Shown here: positions 1 through 5,367 of the stretch, one piece after another
Layout of the letters: the number at the start of each line of letters is the position of its first letter
Numbering within the stretch: the stretch's first letter is position 1
NCBI GenBank assembly: GCA_011524615.1
Contig: WTJZ01000099.1
Coordinates: forward strand, 1-9,167
Reading direction: 5' to 3'
Source of the DNA: Akkermansiaceae bacterium
Lineage (GTDB): Bacteria > Verrucomicrobiota > Verrucomicrobiia > Verrucomicrobiales > Akkermansiaceae
DNA: 9,167 bases
Position numbers and translations under genes: made by a program
The notes under the pieces: model-generated
What the model saw: only the letters and a program-made list of their open reading frames with translations
What the model was told of the DNA's origin: nothing
Database searches by the model: none

Positions 1-4
1 CACT

Positions 5-19
5 AACGGATTATCCGTT
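5..19. repeat. Short perfect palindrome AACGGAT-T-ATCCGTT
   Basis: Seven-base arms surround one central T. It lies near the window edge with no T-tract after it. All three plus frames reach a stop within the first 43 bases (4-6, 21-23, 41-43), so it may sit at or just after the 3' end of an upstream gene. It could be an RNA hairpin, a protein site or chance. Bases 1-74 hold no gene I can support on either strand. Confidence 0.3.
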
Positions 20-74
20 CTGATCTGCCAGAGCTTAATGTAGAAGAGCGCTTAAGAGGCCCCCGTTAGAATAC

Positions 75-107
75 AAAAAAGCCACAGAGTAAGACCCTGT
101 GGCTTTT
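75..107. terminator. Bidirectional rho-independent terminator
   Basis: The stem GCCACAG (81-87) pairs with CTGTGGC (97-103) around a 9-base loop. It is flanked by six A residues on the left (75-80) and four T residues on the right (104-107), which extend the stem and give a T-tract on both strands. On the minus strand it lies about 25 bases after the E2 stop codon and should end that transcript. On the plus strand it could end a gene lying left of the window. Confidence 0.85.
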
Positions 108-132
108 ATTAGAATTAAGTCTATCAGCTAAA

Positions 133-1395
133 TCAGACAAGCATGAGAGCTGGGTTCTCGATGAGCTTCTTCACTTCGTTAAGGAAGGTCGCTGCTACCG
201 CACCATCGACCACACGGTGGTCACATGAGAGACCGATGTTCATGATCTTAGCAGGAACGATCTCACCGTTCTTCACGACTGGCTTATCGAAGATACCACC
301 TACTGAGAGGATCGCTGCCTGTGGTGGGTTCACGATCGCATCGAATGACTCGATACCGTATGAACCAAGGTTCGAGATCGTTACTGTACCACCGTCGAAC
401 TCGTCTGGACGAAGCTTCTTGTCGCGAGCACGTGCTGCCATGTCCTTAATCTCTTTAGAAATTTGGAGGAGTGACTTAGCCTGAGCCTGCTTCACAACTG
501 GTGTTACGAGTCCATCTTCTACTGCGATAGCGACAGAAACACCGACGTTACCGAACTGTACGATGTGATCTCCAGCGTAACTTGCGTTCACTGCAGGTAC
601 AGCCATACATGCATTGATGAGAGCCTTAGTGATGAAGTCGTTTACGGTGTACTTGTTACCGTGTGTCGCTTCTGCTTGAGAGTTGATCTGCTTACGAAGT
701 GACATGAGCTGACCTGCGTCAACCTCTACGTGAAGGTAGAAGTGAGGGATCGTCACCTTAGATGTGAGGAGACGGTCAGCGATGATCTTACGCATTGAAG
801 AGAGTGGAAGCTTCTGGTCCTCCGCTGATGCGACTGGGTTGATTGCTTGTGGTGCTGGAGCTGGAGCCGCGCTCGGAGCCGCCGCTGCTGGAGCTGGAGC
901 CGCTGCTGCCTTGAGTACATCGTCCTTGATGATACGTCCACCCGCGCCTGTTCCTGTTACTGTAGAGAGATCTACACCGCTCTCTGCTCCGACCTTGCGA
1001 GCAAGAGGAGAAACCTTAAGGCGATCACCGTCTGCTGATACTGCAGGAGCTGGAGCTGCACTCGCTGCTGCTGGAGCAGCCTCTGCCGCTGCTGGAGCGG
1101 CCGCTGGTGCTGCTGCTGCGTCACCGCTTCCTGCGATTGCTTCTTCTACAGACTCACCTTCTTCTGCGAGGATTGCGAGGAGAGACCCTACTGGCGCCTT
1201 GCCACCCTCAGGAATGATGATCTTAGCCATTACGCCATCATCGAATGCCTCCATCTCCATAGTTGCCTTATCTGTCTCGATCTCAGCAATGATATCACCC
1301 ATTTCTACAGCGTCACCTTCTGCTTTTTTCCAGCTTACTACGGTACCCTCTGTCATCGTGTCAGAGAGCTTTGGCATTTCAATGTTTACAGACAT
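133..1395 (-). CDS. pdhC: Pyruvate dehydrogenase E2 (dihydrolipoyl acetyltransferase)
   Basis: This is the core of the cytoplasmic pyruvate dehydrogenase complex, moving the acetyl group from lipoyl-lysine to CoA. The 420-residue protein shows a lipoyl domain at about 1-80 (lipoyl Lys43 in ETDKATME), an Ala/Pro linker at 91-124, an E1/E3-binding domain at 125-162 (SPLARKVGAE, GAGGRIIKDDV), a second Ala/Pro linker, and the acetyltransferase domain at 195-420 with the DHRVVDG motif (His393, Asp397). The N-terminus MPKLSDTMTEG and the segment GSYGIESFDAIVNPP favour pyruvate over other 2-oxoacids. I chose the start at 1395 because the lipoyl fold begins four residues later. An in-frame ATG at 1443 would add 16 residues without domain support. 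Arg codons checked are all CGT or CGC, as in highly expressed genes. No E1 or E3 gene is adjacent, and a terminator follows. Confidence 0.95.
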   Translation of the reverse strand: MSVNIEMPKLSDTMTEGTVVSWKKAEGDAVEMGDIIAEIETDKATMEMEAFDDGVMAKIIIPEGGKAPVGSLLAILAEEGESVEEAIAGSGDAAAAPAAAPAAAEAAPAAASAAPAPAVSADGDRLKVSPLARKVGAESGVDLSTVTGTGAGGRIIKDDVLKAAAAPAPAAAAPSAAPAPAPQAINPVASAEDQKLPLSSMRKIIADRLLTSKVTIPHFYLHVEVDAGQLMSLRKQINSQAEATHGNKYTVNDFITKALINACMAVPAVNASYAGDHIVQFGNVGVSVAIAVEDGLVTPVVKQAQAKSLLQISKEIKDMAARARDKKLRPDEFDGGTVTISNLGSYGIESFDAIVNPPQAAILSVGGIFDKPVVKNGEIVPAKIMNIGLSCDHRVVDGAVAATFLNEVKKLIENPALMLV

Positions 1396-1477
1396 AGTTC
1401 TAAAAGTTTGTTGAGTGGTGTAATATTTCAACCCCCTTTGCAATAAAAAGTTTAGTGTGAGCGCCCCAAATCAAGAG

Positions 1478-1491
1478 GATTTACATAAATC
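1478..1491. repeat. 14-bp palindrome GATTTACATAAATC upstream of E2
   Basis: Six-base arms surround a CA centre, about 80 bases upstream of the E2 start in the 172-base gap between the VanZ-like gene and E2. It could be an operator or a small hairpin in a leader. I found no convincing -35/-10 pair beside it, so its role is open. The rest of the gap shows nothing else I can name. Confidence 0.3.
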
Positions 1492-1567
1492 TTGCTTATC
1501 GTGAGTATAAAAATGCACTTTTGCGAGTGTGGCCAGACCGCTCAGCTAAGAGCTGTCCCCCAGATAC

Positions 1568-2017
1568 TCAATCTCTCCCCGAGATGATTCCCCATGACTG
1601 TAACCATGGGTAAAGTCGAGACATCACAATACATCCGCTCAACGTCCCTACCGTATCAGCGAGAAAGTCCCCGAGATCGTTACCGCTCCGGTATACACAC
1701 CATGACTGATGCCACTCATCCAACGCCCCTACAGCCATGCCCAAGCCTAATACCCCTAGCATCGCCCAGAGTGTCAAGCGGCCTAACCGATTTCCCATCA
1801 GTACCCACATCGTACTCAGCGCGGAGCCAATACCAAAGTACCCCCAGTGCATCACCTTATCGAAAAATGGGATCTCAGGTACATCCTCAGGTCCGGGCAA
1901 CTCCCCACTGGATAACCACCATAAGATGCCAAACCACATGAGCCAGGCACACAAATAGGTCGTCCTAAAGGAGAGAACTCTCATGGGGCGAGCTCTATTG
2001 ATGGCGATTCTGCTCAT
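1568..2017 (-). CDS. VanZ-like integral membrane protein
   Basis: This is a small protein of 149 residues with four hydrophobic segments at about 21-37, 55-74, 82-98 and 117-138. The VanZ pattern is visible: DKVMH (53-57) before helix 2, DEWHQ (100-104) after helix 3, then Arg110 and GNDLGDFLADTVG (112-124). The usual Asn of the last motif appears to be Asp121. Family members include a teicoplanin-resistance accessory protein, but most have no known role and this one should not be read as a resistance gene. The start at 2017 overlaps the antitoxin end by 23 bases and has GAGG directly before ATG. A second ATG at 1984, 11 residues in and 10 bases after the antitoxin stop, is equally possible. 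It is probably co-transcribed with the toxin-antitoxin pair. Codon use is mixed, with AGA and AGG. Confidence 0.8.
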   Translation of the reverse strand: MSRIAINRARPMRVLSFRTTYLCAWLMWFGILWWLSSGELPGPEDVPEIPFFDKVMHWGYFGIGSALSTMWVLMGNRLGRLTLWAMLGVLGLGMAVGALDEWHQSWCVYRSGNDLGDFLADTVGTLSGCIVMSRLYPWLQSWGIISGRD

Positions 2018-2270
2018 CCTCGATCCGCTCAGCGAGCCACTGCTTCATCATGGACTGATAATTCAAGTATCGTCCCTTAGCGATGCGCTTAATCTTAGAG
2101 AGCATCCTAGGGTCAAAACGGAGGGTAATCGTCGTAGACTCCTTAGAATCTAGATTATGAACACTCCCGCGGATGAGATGTGGGTCGAGTTGATGCTCGG
2201 CCCAGAAATCTGCTTCGGCCTGCTCGTCAACAAAGCTGGGCACCTCACTCCATGAACTGATTGTTTTCAT
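1995..2270 (-). CDS. CopG/BrnA-like ribbon-helix-helix antitoxin
   Basis: The N-terminal part (5-30) carries the pattern SEVPSFVDE...ADFWAEHQLD, known from CopG-type antitoxins whose N-terminal region binds the toxin. A predicted ribbon-helix-helix follows: strand TTITLRFD (about 46-53), then helices through KIKRIAKGRY and SMMKQWLAERIEDE. Such proteins neutralise the partner toxin and repress their own operon by binding DNA as dimers through the strand. It begins 9 bases after the toxin stop, and the sequence before its ATG is A/T-rich without a Shine-Dalgarno, so translation is probably coupled to the toxin. Its 91-residue length is normal. In this order the toxin comes first, as in brnTA operons. 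Family is assigned by pattern; toxin neutralisation is inferred. Confidence 0.8.
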   Translation of the reverse strand: MKTISSWSEVPSFVDEQAEADFWAEHQLDPHLIRGSVHNLDSKESTTITLRFDPRMLSKIKRIAKGRYLNYQSMMKQWLAERIEDEQNRHQ

Positions 2271-2279
2271 CGCTAATTT

Positions 2280-2552
2280 TTAATATTCGGCCTGCACTCG
2301 CTCATAATATTGAGCCTCTAACTCACTCGCCTCTCGAGCAAAAATAATACGCGCTATCTTCCCGTTAGTCGTAAAGGAAAGAAAAAGCCCTCTGCCTAAT
2401 AAACTCTTGCCGATCAAGTAATACCGCGTCGCCCCGGGAGCATCCATCTCAGGCAATACTCGGAGCGCATACGGGTCCTCTAGACACTCCTCTATCTCCG
2501 CAGGTGTGATCTGTGAGAGATCAAAATTTACATTCAAGACATCAATTTCCAT
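2280..2552 (-). CDS. BrnT-like toxin (putative ribonuclease)
   Basis: A 90-residue protein with the back half of the BrnT fold: EDPYALR (25-31), YYLIGKSLLGRGLFLSF (44-60), ARIIFAREAS (67-76) and YYERVQ (82-87). BrnT toxins resemble RelE-type RNases and stop growth by cutting RNA. The usual N-terminal pattern of an Asn followed by a KHG(V/I) turn is not visible; residues 1-24 are acidic instead, so this is a divergent member. It is first in a minus-strand operon with its antitoxin 9 bases downstream and a VanZ-like gene after that. An AGAGGAG sequence lies about 11 bases before the ATG, rather far for a ribosome binding site. The pairing with a CopG/BrnA-like antitoxin is the main support for toxin function; activity is inferred. 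Confidence 0.7.
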   Translation of the reverse strand: MEIDVLNVNFDLSQITPAEIEECLEDPYALRVLPEMDAPGATRYYLIGKSLLGRGLFLSFTTNGKIARIIFAREASELEAQYYERVQAEY

Positions 2553-2571
2553 AGAGGTGCAGTTCTCCTCT
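2553..2571 (-). promoter_or_regulatory. Inverted repeat covering the toxin ribosome binding site
   Basis: On the minus strand AGAGG, part of the only purine-rich ribosome-binding-like sequence, can pair with CCTCT directly before the toxin ATG, leaving a 9-base loop. This five-pair hairpin could reduce toxin translation. The structure is seen; the regulatory role is inferred. Confidence 0.3.
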
Positions 2572-2587
2572 AGTAGATGTCAGTAGA
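2572..2587. repeat. Tandem AGTAGA repeats, possible antitoxin operator
   Basis: AGTAGA occurs at 2572-2577 and again at 2582-2587, exactly one helical turn apart, about 20 bases before the toxin start in the divergent region shared with the CDGSH gene. Ribbon-helix-helix repressors often bind short repeats on one face of DNA, so this is a candidate autoregulatory site. No footprint-type evidence can come from sequence alone. Confidence 0.3.
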
Positions 2588-2620
2588 CCACCACTAGCAA
2601 GACGAAAAGCAACTCAAAGG

Positions 2621-2648
2621 TTGAATTATTTGTACAATAGAGTATCTT
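2621..2648 (+). promoter_or_regulatory. Candidate promoter for the CDGSH gene
   Basis: TTGAAT (2621-2626) and TATCTT (2643-2648) are spaced 16 bases apart, but would put the transcript start about at the ATG. TACAAT (2633-2638) is a better -10 and leaves room for the AGAGAG before the ATG, but lacks a good -35. A promoter is needed here because the gene has no plus-strand neighbour upstream; the exact boxes are uncertain. Confidence 0.35.
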
Positions 2649-2654
2649 AGAGAG

Positions 2655-2903
2655 ATGTCAGAGAACCAAGAACTCCCAAAAGTATGCGCAAAGGCACCTC
2701 AAGTAGATACCGTAGAACCAGGCACCTATTGGTGGTGCTCCTGCGGCCTCTCAAAGAACCAACCCTTCTGTGACGGATCGCACAAAGGCACTGGCAAGGC
2801 TCCAGTCAAATATGAAGTCACCGAGACTACCAAAGTCGCCTGGTGTATGTGTAAGCACTCCGCTAATGGCGCCACCTGCGACGGATCACATAATAAGATC
2901 TAA
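2655..2903 (+). CDS. Dual CDGSH iron-sulfur domain protein
   Basis: An 82-residue cytoplasmic protein with two CDGSH motifs, each expected to bind one [2Fe-2S] cluster through three Cys and one His: Cys28, Cys30, Cys39, His43 and Cys64, Cys66, Cys75, His79. The first motif fits the full pattern including Pro37. The second has Ala73 at the Pro position but keeps all four ligands. CDGSH proteins transfer electrons or Fe-S clusters; bacterial two-motif forms are common and their partners are mostly unknown. The protein contains no arginine. AGAGAG just before the ATG may serve as the ribosome binding site. It is a single-gene unit, divergent from the toxin-antitoxin operon and convergent with the YlbF-like gene across a shared terminator. 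The Fe-S assignment is firm from the ligand pattern; the cellular role is unknown. Confidence 0.92.
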   Translation: MSENQELPKVCAKAPQVDTVEPGTYWWCSCGLSKNQPFCDGSHKGTGKAPVKYEVTETTKVAWCMCKHSANGATCDGSHNKI

Positions 2904-2915
2904 GCCACACCAAAA

Positions 2916-2950
2916 CAAAAAACTCGCTCCAGTACAGAGCGAGTTTTTTT
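2916..2950. terminator. Strong bidirectional terminator between convergent genes
   Basis: ACTCGCTC (2922-2929) pairs with GAGCGAGT (2937-2944) around a 7-base loop, with A residues on the left and six further T residues on the right. It has a T-tract on both strands, so it can end the CDGSH transcript on plus and the YlbF-like transcript on minus. Confidence 0.92.
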
Positions 2951-2975
2951 ATTACTATTGTAAGGGAGGGGAGGA

Positions 2976-3410
2976 TTAGCATCCGCAACCACCGCCGCCG
3001 CCACCACCACAGCAGCCGCCACCTGAGCTAGCTTCCATAAGCTCTTGCTCTGATGGAATACGTCCGAGCTCGATCGTAAGCCCTACGTAGTCGTTGATTG
3101 TCTTTTGGAGAACTTGGAGACCTTGTTGTGCTTCCATGAAGCCCATGACCTTTTGGTTCTGGAGGAGTTCCTCACGCATAAGCTCGAAGTCAGTCATCTC
3201 TTGAGGAGTGAGCTCGATTCCTGCACGTTGCTTGTCCTGGAGCTCAGCACCTTTTTCGTGAACTGCTTGGTATGACTGACGTGCCTGGTCATCAGAGAGG
3301 AATGCCTCTACATTAGCATGCATTGACTTAAACTCTCCATCATTTGTGATCGCCTCACAGAGACTGAGAGCACCCTTCATCACGTCTGATTCTGTACTTA
3401 GAAAACTCAT
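2976..3410 (-). CDS. YlbF/YmcA-type helical protein with a Gly/Cys-rich tail
   Basis: Residues 1-125 of 144 look like the all-helical YlbF/YmcA fold: an early helix ending near LCEAITND, the segment SDDQARQSYQAVHEKGAELQ, and a C-terminal helix with MEAQQGLQVLQKTINDYVG. In Bacillus, YlbF and YmcA join YaaT in a complex that carries Fe-S clusters and affects mRNA processing, competence and sporulation. This bacterium need not use it that way. The tail (129-144) is mostly Gly with Cys133, Cys134, Cys142 and Cys144, which suggests metal or Fe-S binding; Cys18 is the only other Cys. All four Arg codons are CGT, suggesting high expression. GAGA lies near the ATG, and a good extended -10 promoter is upstream. 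Family membership is by overall pattern, so moderate certainty; metal binding is inferred. Confidence 0.75.
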   Translation of the reverse strand: MSFLSTESDVMKGALSLCEAITNDGEFKSMHANVEAFLSDDQARQSYQAVHEKGAELQDKQRAGIELTPQEMTDFELMREELLQNQKVMGFMEAQQGLQVLQKTINDYVGLTIELGRIPSEQELMEASSGGGCCGGGGGGGCGC

Positions 3411-3427
3411 ATTGTCTCTATTATTGC

Positions 3428-3456
3428 CTTATATCACAAGAGATAGCAAATGATAA
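3428..3456 (-). promoter_or_regulatory. Extended -10 promoter of the YlbF-like gene
   Basis: Read on the minus strand: TTATCA (3451-3456), a 17-base spacer, and TATAAG (3428-3433) preceded by TGA, which gives an extended -10. The -10 matches five of six consensus bases. The transcript would start near 3421, about 10 bases before the ATG. It occupies most of the 49-base divergent gap, so any plus-strand promoter for the DsbD-N-like gene must overlap it. Confidence 0.6.
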
Positions 3457-3459
3457 TTT

Positions 3460-4242
3460 ATGAGGATTTTAAGAGCTTCTTCGCTGGCTTACTGGACAGG
3501 CGCTCCTTTTTCCTCCATATTTGCGCATATGGTCTACGCCCTTATCCTTCTTATGGCACTGAATGTATCTGCTCAGTTCCTGAACCGTCAGGCTCCTGTA
3601 GAGTGCTCAACTCAGCTCCACCGTATTGACTCGAACCACGCCATCCTTGGCATCACCCTCTCGCCTGAGACACACTGGCACCTCTATTGGAGTAACCCCG
3701 GAGAAGCAGGGCTCGCCCCCTCTGTAACACTGGATCACTCTACCCTAGAGATTTCGCCACAGGACTTCCCTATCCCGATTCGGTTCGAAACGATAGGAAT
3801 CATCGGGTATGGGTATGAGAGTACTCAGACCTTTCTCTTCACCATTCGAGGAGAGATCCCACCCACCTTAACTGGCGAGGCGCAATGGCTCGCCTGCGAC
3901 CAGAACGCTTGCTTACCCGGGAGTCAACGATTCAGCCTATCCTCCACCTCACAGACGGATTGGCTGCAGGCTGCGCAGTCGTCACAACCTACTCCTCTGC
4001 ATCCCAGCGATATACAGAGAGACACTCAGAATCGTCGTATCACCTTCTCATTCGCCAGTGATACAGAGCTCGCGGGGTGGTCTGTCTACCCATATGATGA
4101 GACCTTTGCCGAGCTCTCATTGACTCAGGTCGCACGAGAGCACGAACGCTACACCTTCACCTTTAGCTACATTGGAGAGGTCCCTACGAAAACGAGCTTC
4201 CTCATCACAGATGGGAAGCTCGGATACAAGGTCACGCTCTAG
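3460..4242 (+). CDS. Secreted DsbD N-terminal-domain-like protein
   Basis: The mature part resembles the immunoglobulin-like N-terminal domain of DsbD/ScsB proteins, which passes electrons to periplasmic partners: HWHLYWSNPGEAGLAPSV (72-89), IGYGYESTQTFLF (115-127) and WLACDQNACLPGSQRFSLS (143-161). Cys146 and Cys151 form a C-x4-C pair in the place expected for the redox pair. The other parts of full DsbD, the eight-helix membrane domain and C-terminal thioredoxin domain, are absent in this 260-residue protein and not encoded next to it. A hydrophobic segment (24-38, ending NVSAQ) looks like a signal peptide. With the start at 3460 it has a long leader containing Arg2 and Arg5; an ATG at 3529 gives a shorter peptide lacking basic residues. 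Neither has a clear Shine-Dalgarno. It converges on the glutaredoxin gene with an 18-base gap and no terminator. Confidence 0.75.
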   Translation: MRILRASSLAYWTGAPFSSIFAHMVYALILLMALNVSAQFLNRQAPVECSTQLHRIDSNHAILGITLSPETHWHLYWSNPGEAGLAPSVTLDHSTLEISPQDFPIPIRFETIGIIGYGYESTQTFLFTIRGEIPPTLTGEAQWLACDQNACLPGSQRFSLSSTSQTDWLQAAQSSQPTPLHPSDIQRDTQNRRITFSFASDTELAGWSVYPYDETFAELSLTQVAREHERYTFTFSYIGEVPTKTSFLITDGKLGYKVTL

Positions 4243-4260
4243 GCGCTCTGGAGGTGAGGA

Positions 4261-4635
4261 TTACTTATCGAGGAAGACGATCTTCTTATCGTCTGCAGCC
4301 TCGGCCTCAGCACGCATTTGCGCCTCGTGTTGCTCTGGTGAGCATGATGAATCGATCGGAGCATCAGGAGTCTCATCACTCTTCTCGAGATAGCCATTTT
4401 CAACCATCCACTGTTCCACCTCTTCCCCTGAGACATCAGCGAGCATATGCCCGTCTACCTCTACACATGGTGAGAGTGGTTGTCCTGACTTCTGCTCCAT
4501 CTCCCATCGGAATGCAGGGTTGACGATGATGTCCTTTTCCTCGAACTCGAGGTCATACTTACGCATGATTGCTCGGACGCCTTCTGACCATCCGCAATAG
4601 GTCTTGAGATAACAAAGAATCTTTGGTTGTGCCAT
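4261..4635 (-). CDS. Glutaredoxin-family protein, CGWS active site
   Basis: A 124-residue cytoplasmic thiol protein. The thioredoxin-fold core (4-82) has the active site Tyr-Cys14-Gly-Trp-Ser17, a monothiol version of the usual CPYC, followed by a helix (EGVRAIMRKYDLEFEEKDI). It also has Pro56 in LSPCVEVDG at the cis-Pro position and LADVSGEEVEQW at the usual glutathione-binding turn. Cys57 beside the cis-Pro is unusual. Residues 85-124 are an acidic, probably disordered extension that the family does not need. Monothiol glutaredoxins (CGFS type) often carry or transfer Fe-S clusters; whether this CGWS protein does so is open. The start at 4635 has AGAGG four bases upstream, preferred over the in-frame ATG at 4656. 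The divergent neighbour is the DUF1802 gene. Confidence 0.82.
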   Translation of the reverse strand: MAQPKILCYLKTYCGWSEGVRAIMRKYDLEFEEKDIIVNPAFRWEMEQKSGQPLSPCVEVDGHMLADVSGEEVEQWMVENGYLEKSDETPDAPIDSSCSPEQHEAQMRAEAEAADDKKIVFLDK

Positions 4636-4738
4636 AATGCCTCTACCATAGAGCACCTCCCTATTCTTGGAAATGCTTTTTTCCTTTAGGATGACTTTTT
4701 GCCGTGATCATTGGCGTGCTTTACGCTACCTCCCGTTC

Positions 4739-5299
4739 ATGCATTGTTTCAAAGAATGGCAGATTATCTGCGAGGCTCTCCGCGATGGTAAGCAATCCGT
4801 TATCTTACGAAAAGGTGGTATCCATGAGGGTAAGGATGGGTTCTCCTTCGGCAATATTCCAGAGTTCGTCCTCTTTCCGACACGATTCCATGCTCAAGGC
4901 TCTCTCGTCAACCTCGATGGTGAGTTCACTCCGGGGAAGGAGTGGGAGGTCGATGATGAGGTCATCTTCGATACCCTCTGTCGCGTAGAGGCTACATACG
5001 AGCTGACCGATTGGGAGCAGGTAGCCTCCCTCCAGCATCTCCACCTCTGGTCTGAGGACTGTATCAAAGACCGGTTCGACTGGGAAGGTAAGGGCATGGC
5101 CAGTGGCAAAATCCACCTAGCGCTCATCCGAGCCTATCGTCTCCCTACCCCATTGAGCGTCTCTTACTCTAAGCGCCTCGGAGGGTGCCGCAGCTGGGTC
5201 ACATTAGATGAACTCACCGCAGAGGTGGACACTCTTACCCCCGTGATCTCTGATGAGGCCTTTAACGCGATCCAGTCTGAGCTCAGCACGCTTGGATAA
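4739..5299 (+). CDS. DUF1802 family protein of unknown function
   Basis: The 186-residue protein has the features of DUF1802: FKEWQIICEALRDGKQSVILRKGGI (4-28), LFPTRFH (45-51) and, near the C-terminus, the LGGCRSWVTL stretch (147-156). It shows no signal peptide or membrane segment and is probably cytoplasmic. Family members are widespread in cyanobacteria and PVC bacteria, and I know of no established function. The conserved LRKGGI and FPT..H blocks near the front suggest a ligand or nucleotide site, but this is a guess. The frame stays open upstream to a TTG at 4667, with ATGs at 4673 and 4691. I chose 4739 because the family similarity begins there, though it has no clear ribosome binding site. 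It lies alone, between the divergent glutaredoxin gene and the convergent dehydrogenase gene. Confidence 0.75.
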   Translation: MHCFKEWQIICEALRDGKQSVILRKGGIHEGKDGFSFGNIPEFVLFPTRFHAQGSLVNLDGEFTPGKEWEVDDEVIFDTLCRVEATYELTDWEQVASLQHLHLWSEDCIKDRFDWEGKGMASGKIHLALIRAYRLPTPLSVSYSKRLGGCRSWVTLDELTAEVDTLTPVISDEAFNAIQSELSTLG

Positions 5300-5330
5300 G
5301 CGCTGCTCAATCCCCTCCACGCCGAGCAAT

Positions 5331-5355
5331 AAAAAAGACTCCCGTGAGGGAGTCT
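5331..5355 (-). terminator. Terminator of the cytochrome/dehydrogenase operon
   Basis: GACTCCC (5337-5343) pairs with GGGAGTC (5348-5354) around a GTGA loop. On the minus strand the stem is followed by six T residues (A tract 5331-5336 on plus). It lies 13 bases after the dehydrogenase stop. On the plus strand no T-tract follows, so the DUF1802 transcript may not end efficiently here. Confidence 0.88.
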
Positions 5356-5367
5356 ATCGCAGAGAGC

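Noticed and set aside
1..69. In-frame 20-codon stretch ending at TAG 67-69 as the tail of a plus-strand gene
   Set aside because: A stop at 4-6 in the same frame and no usable start after it; a frameshifted gene end cannot be shown from so little sequence.
840..1130. Repeated GCTGCTGGAGC-type sequence
   Set aside because: It encodes the two Ala/Pro linkers of E2; it is not a mobile or CRISPR-like repeat.
764..1414. Long plus-strand open frame (216 codons) opposite E2
   Set aside because: It is Ala/Ser-rich low-complexity translation opposite the Ala/Pro linkers and lipoyl domain of a well-supported E2; the length comes from the GC-rich repeats.
1396..1443. N-terminal extension of E2 starting at 1443
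   Set aside because: The added 16 residues match no E2 domain and the lipoyl domain starts directly after the ATG at 1395.
1568..2017. VanZ-like gene as a glycopeptide-resistance determinant
   Set aside because: No vanH/A/X, vanR/S or other resistance genes are present, and the VanZ fold is widespread in bacteria without resistance.
4254..4523. Plus-strand frame opposite the glutaredoxin gene
   Set aside because: Arg/His/Pro-rich shadow of a gene with clear glutaredoxin motifs.
4805..5116. Minus-strand frame opposite the DUF1802 gene
   Set aside because: The plus strand has clear DUF1802 blocks; the opposite frame has no recognisable motif or ribosome binding site.
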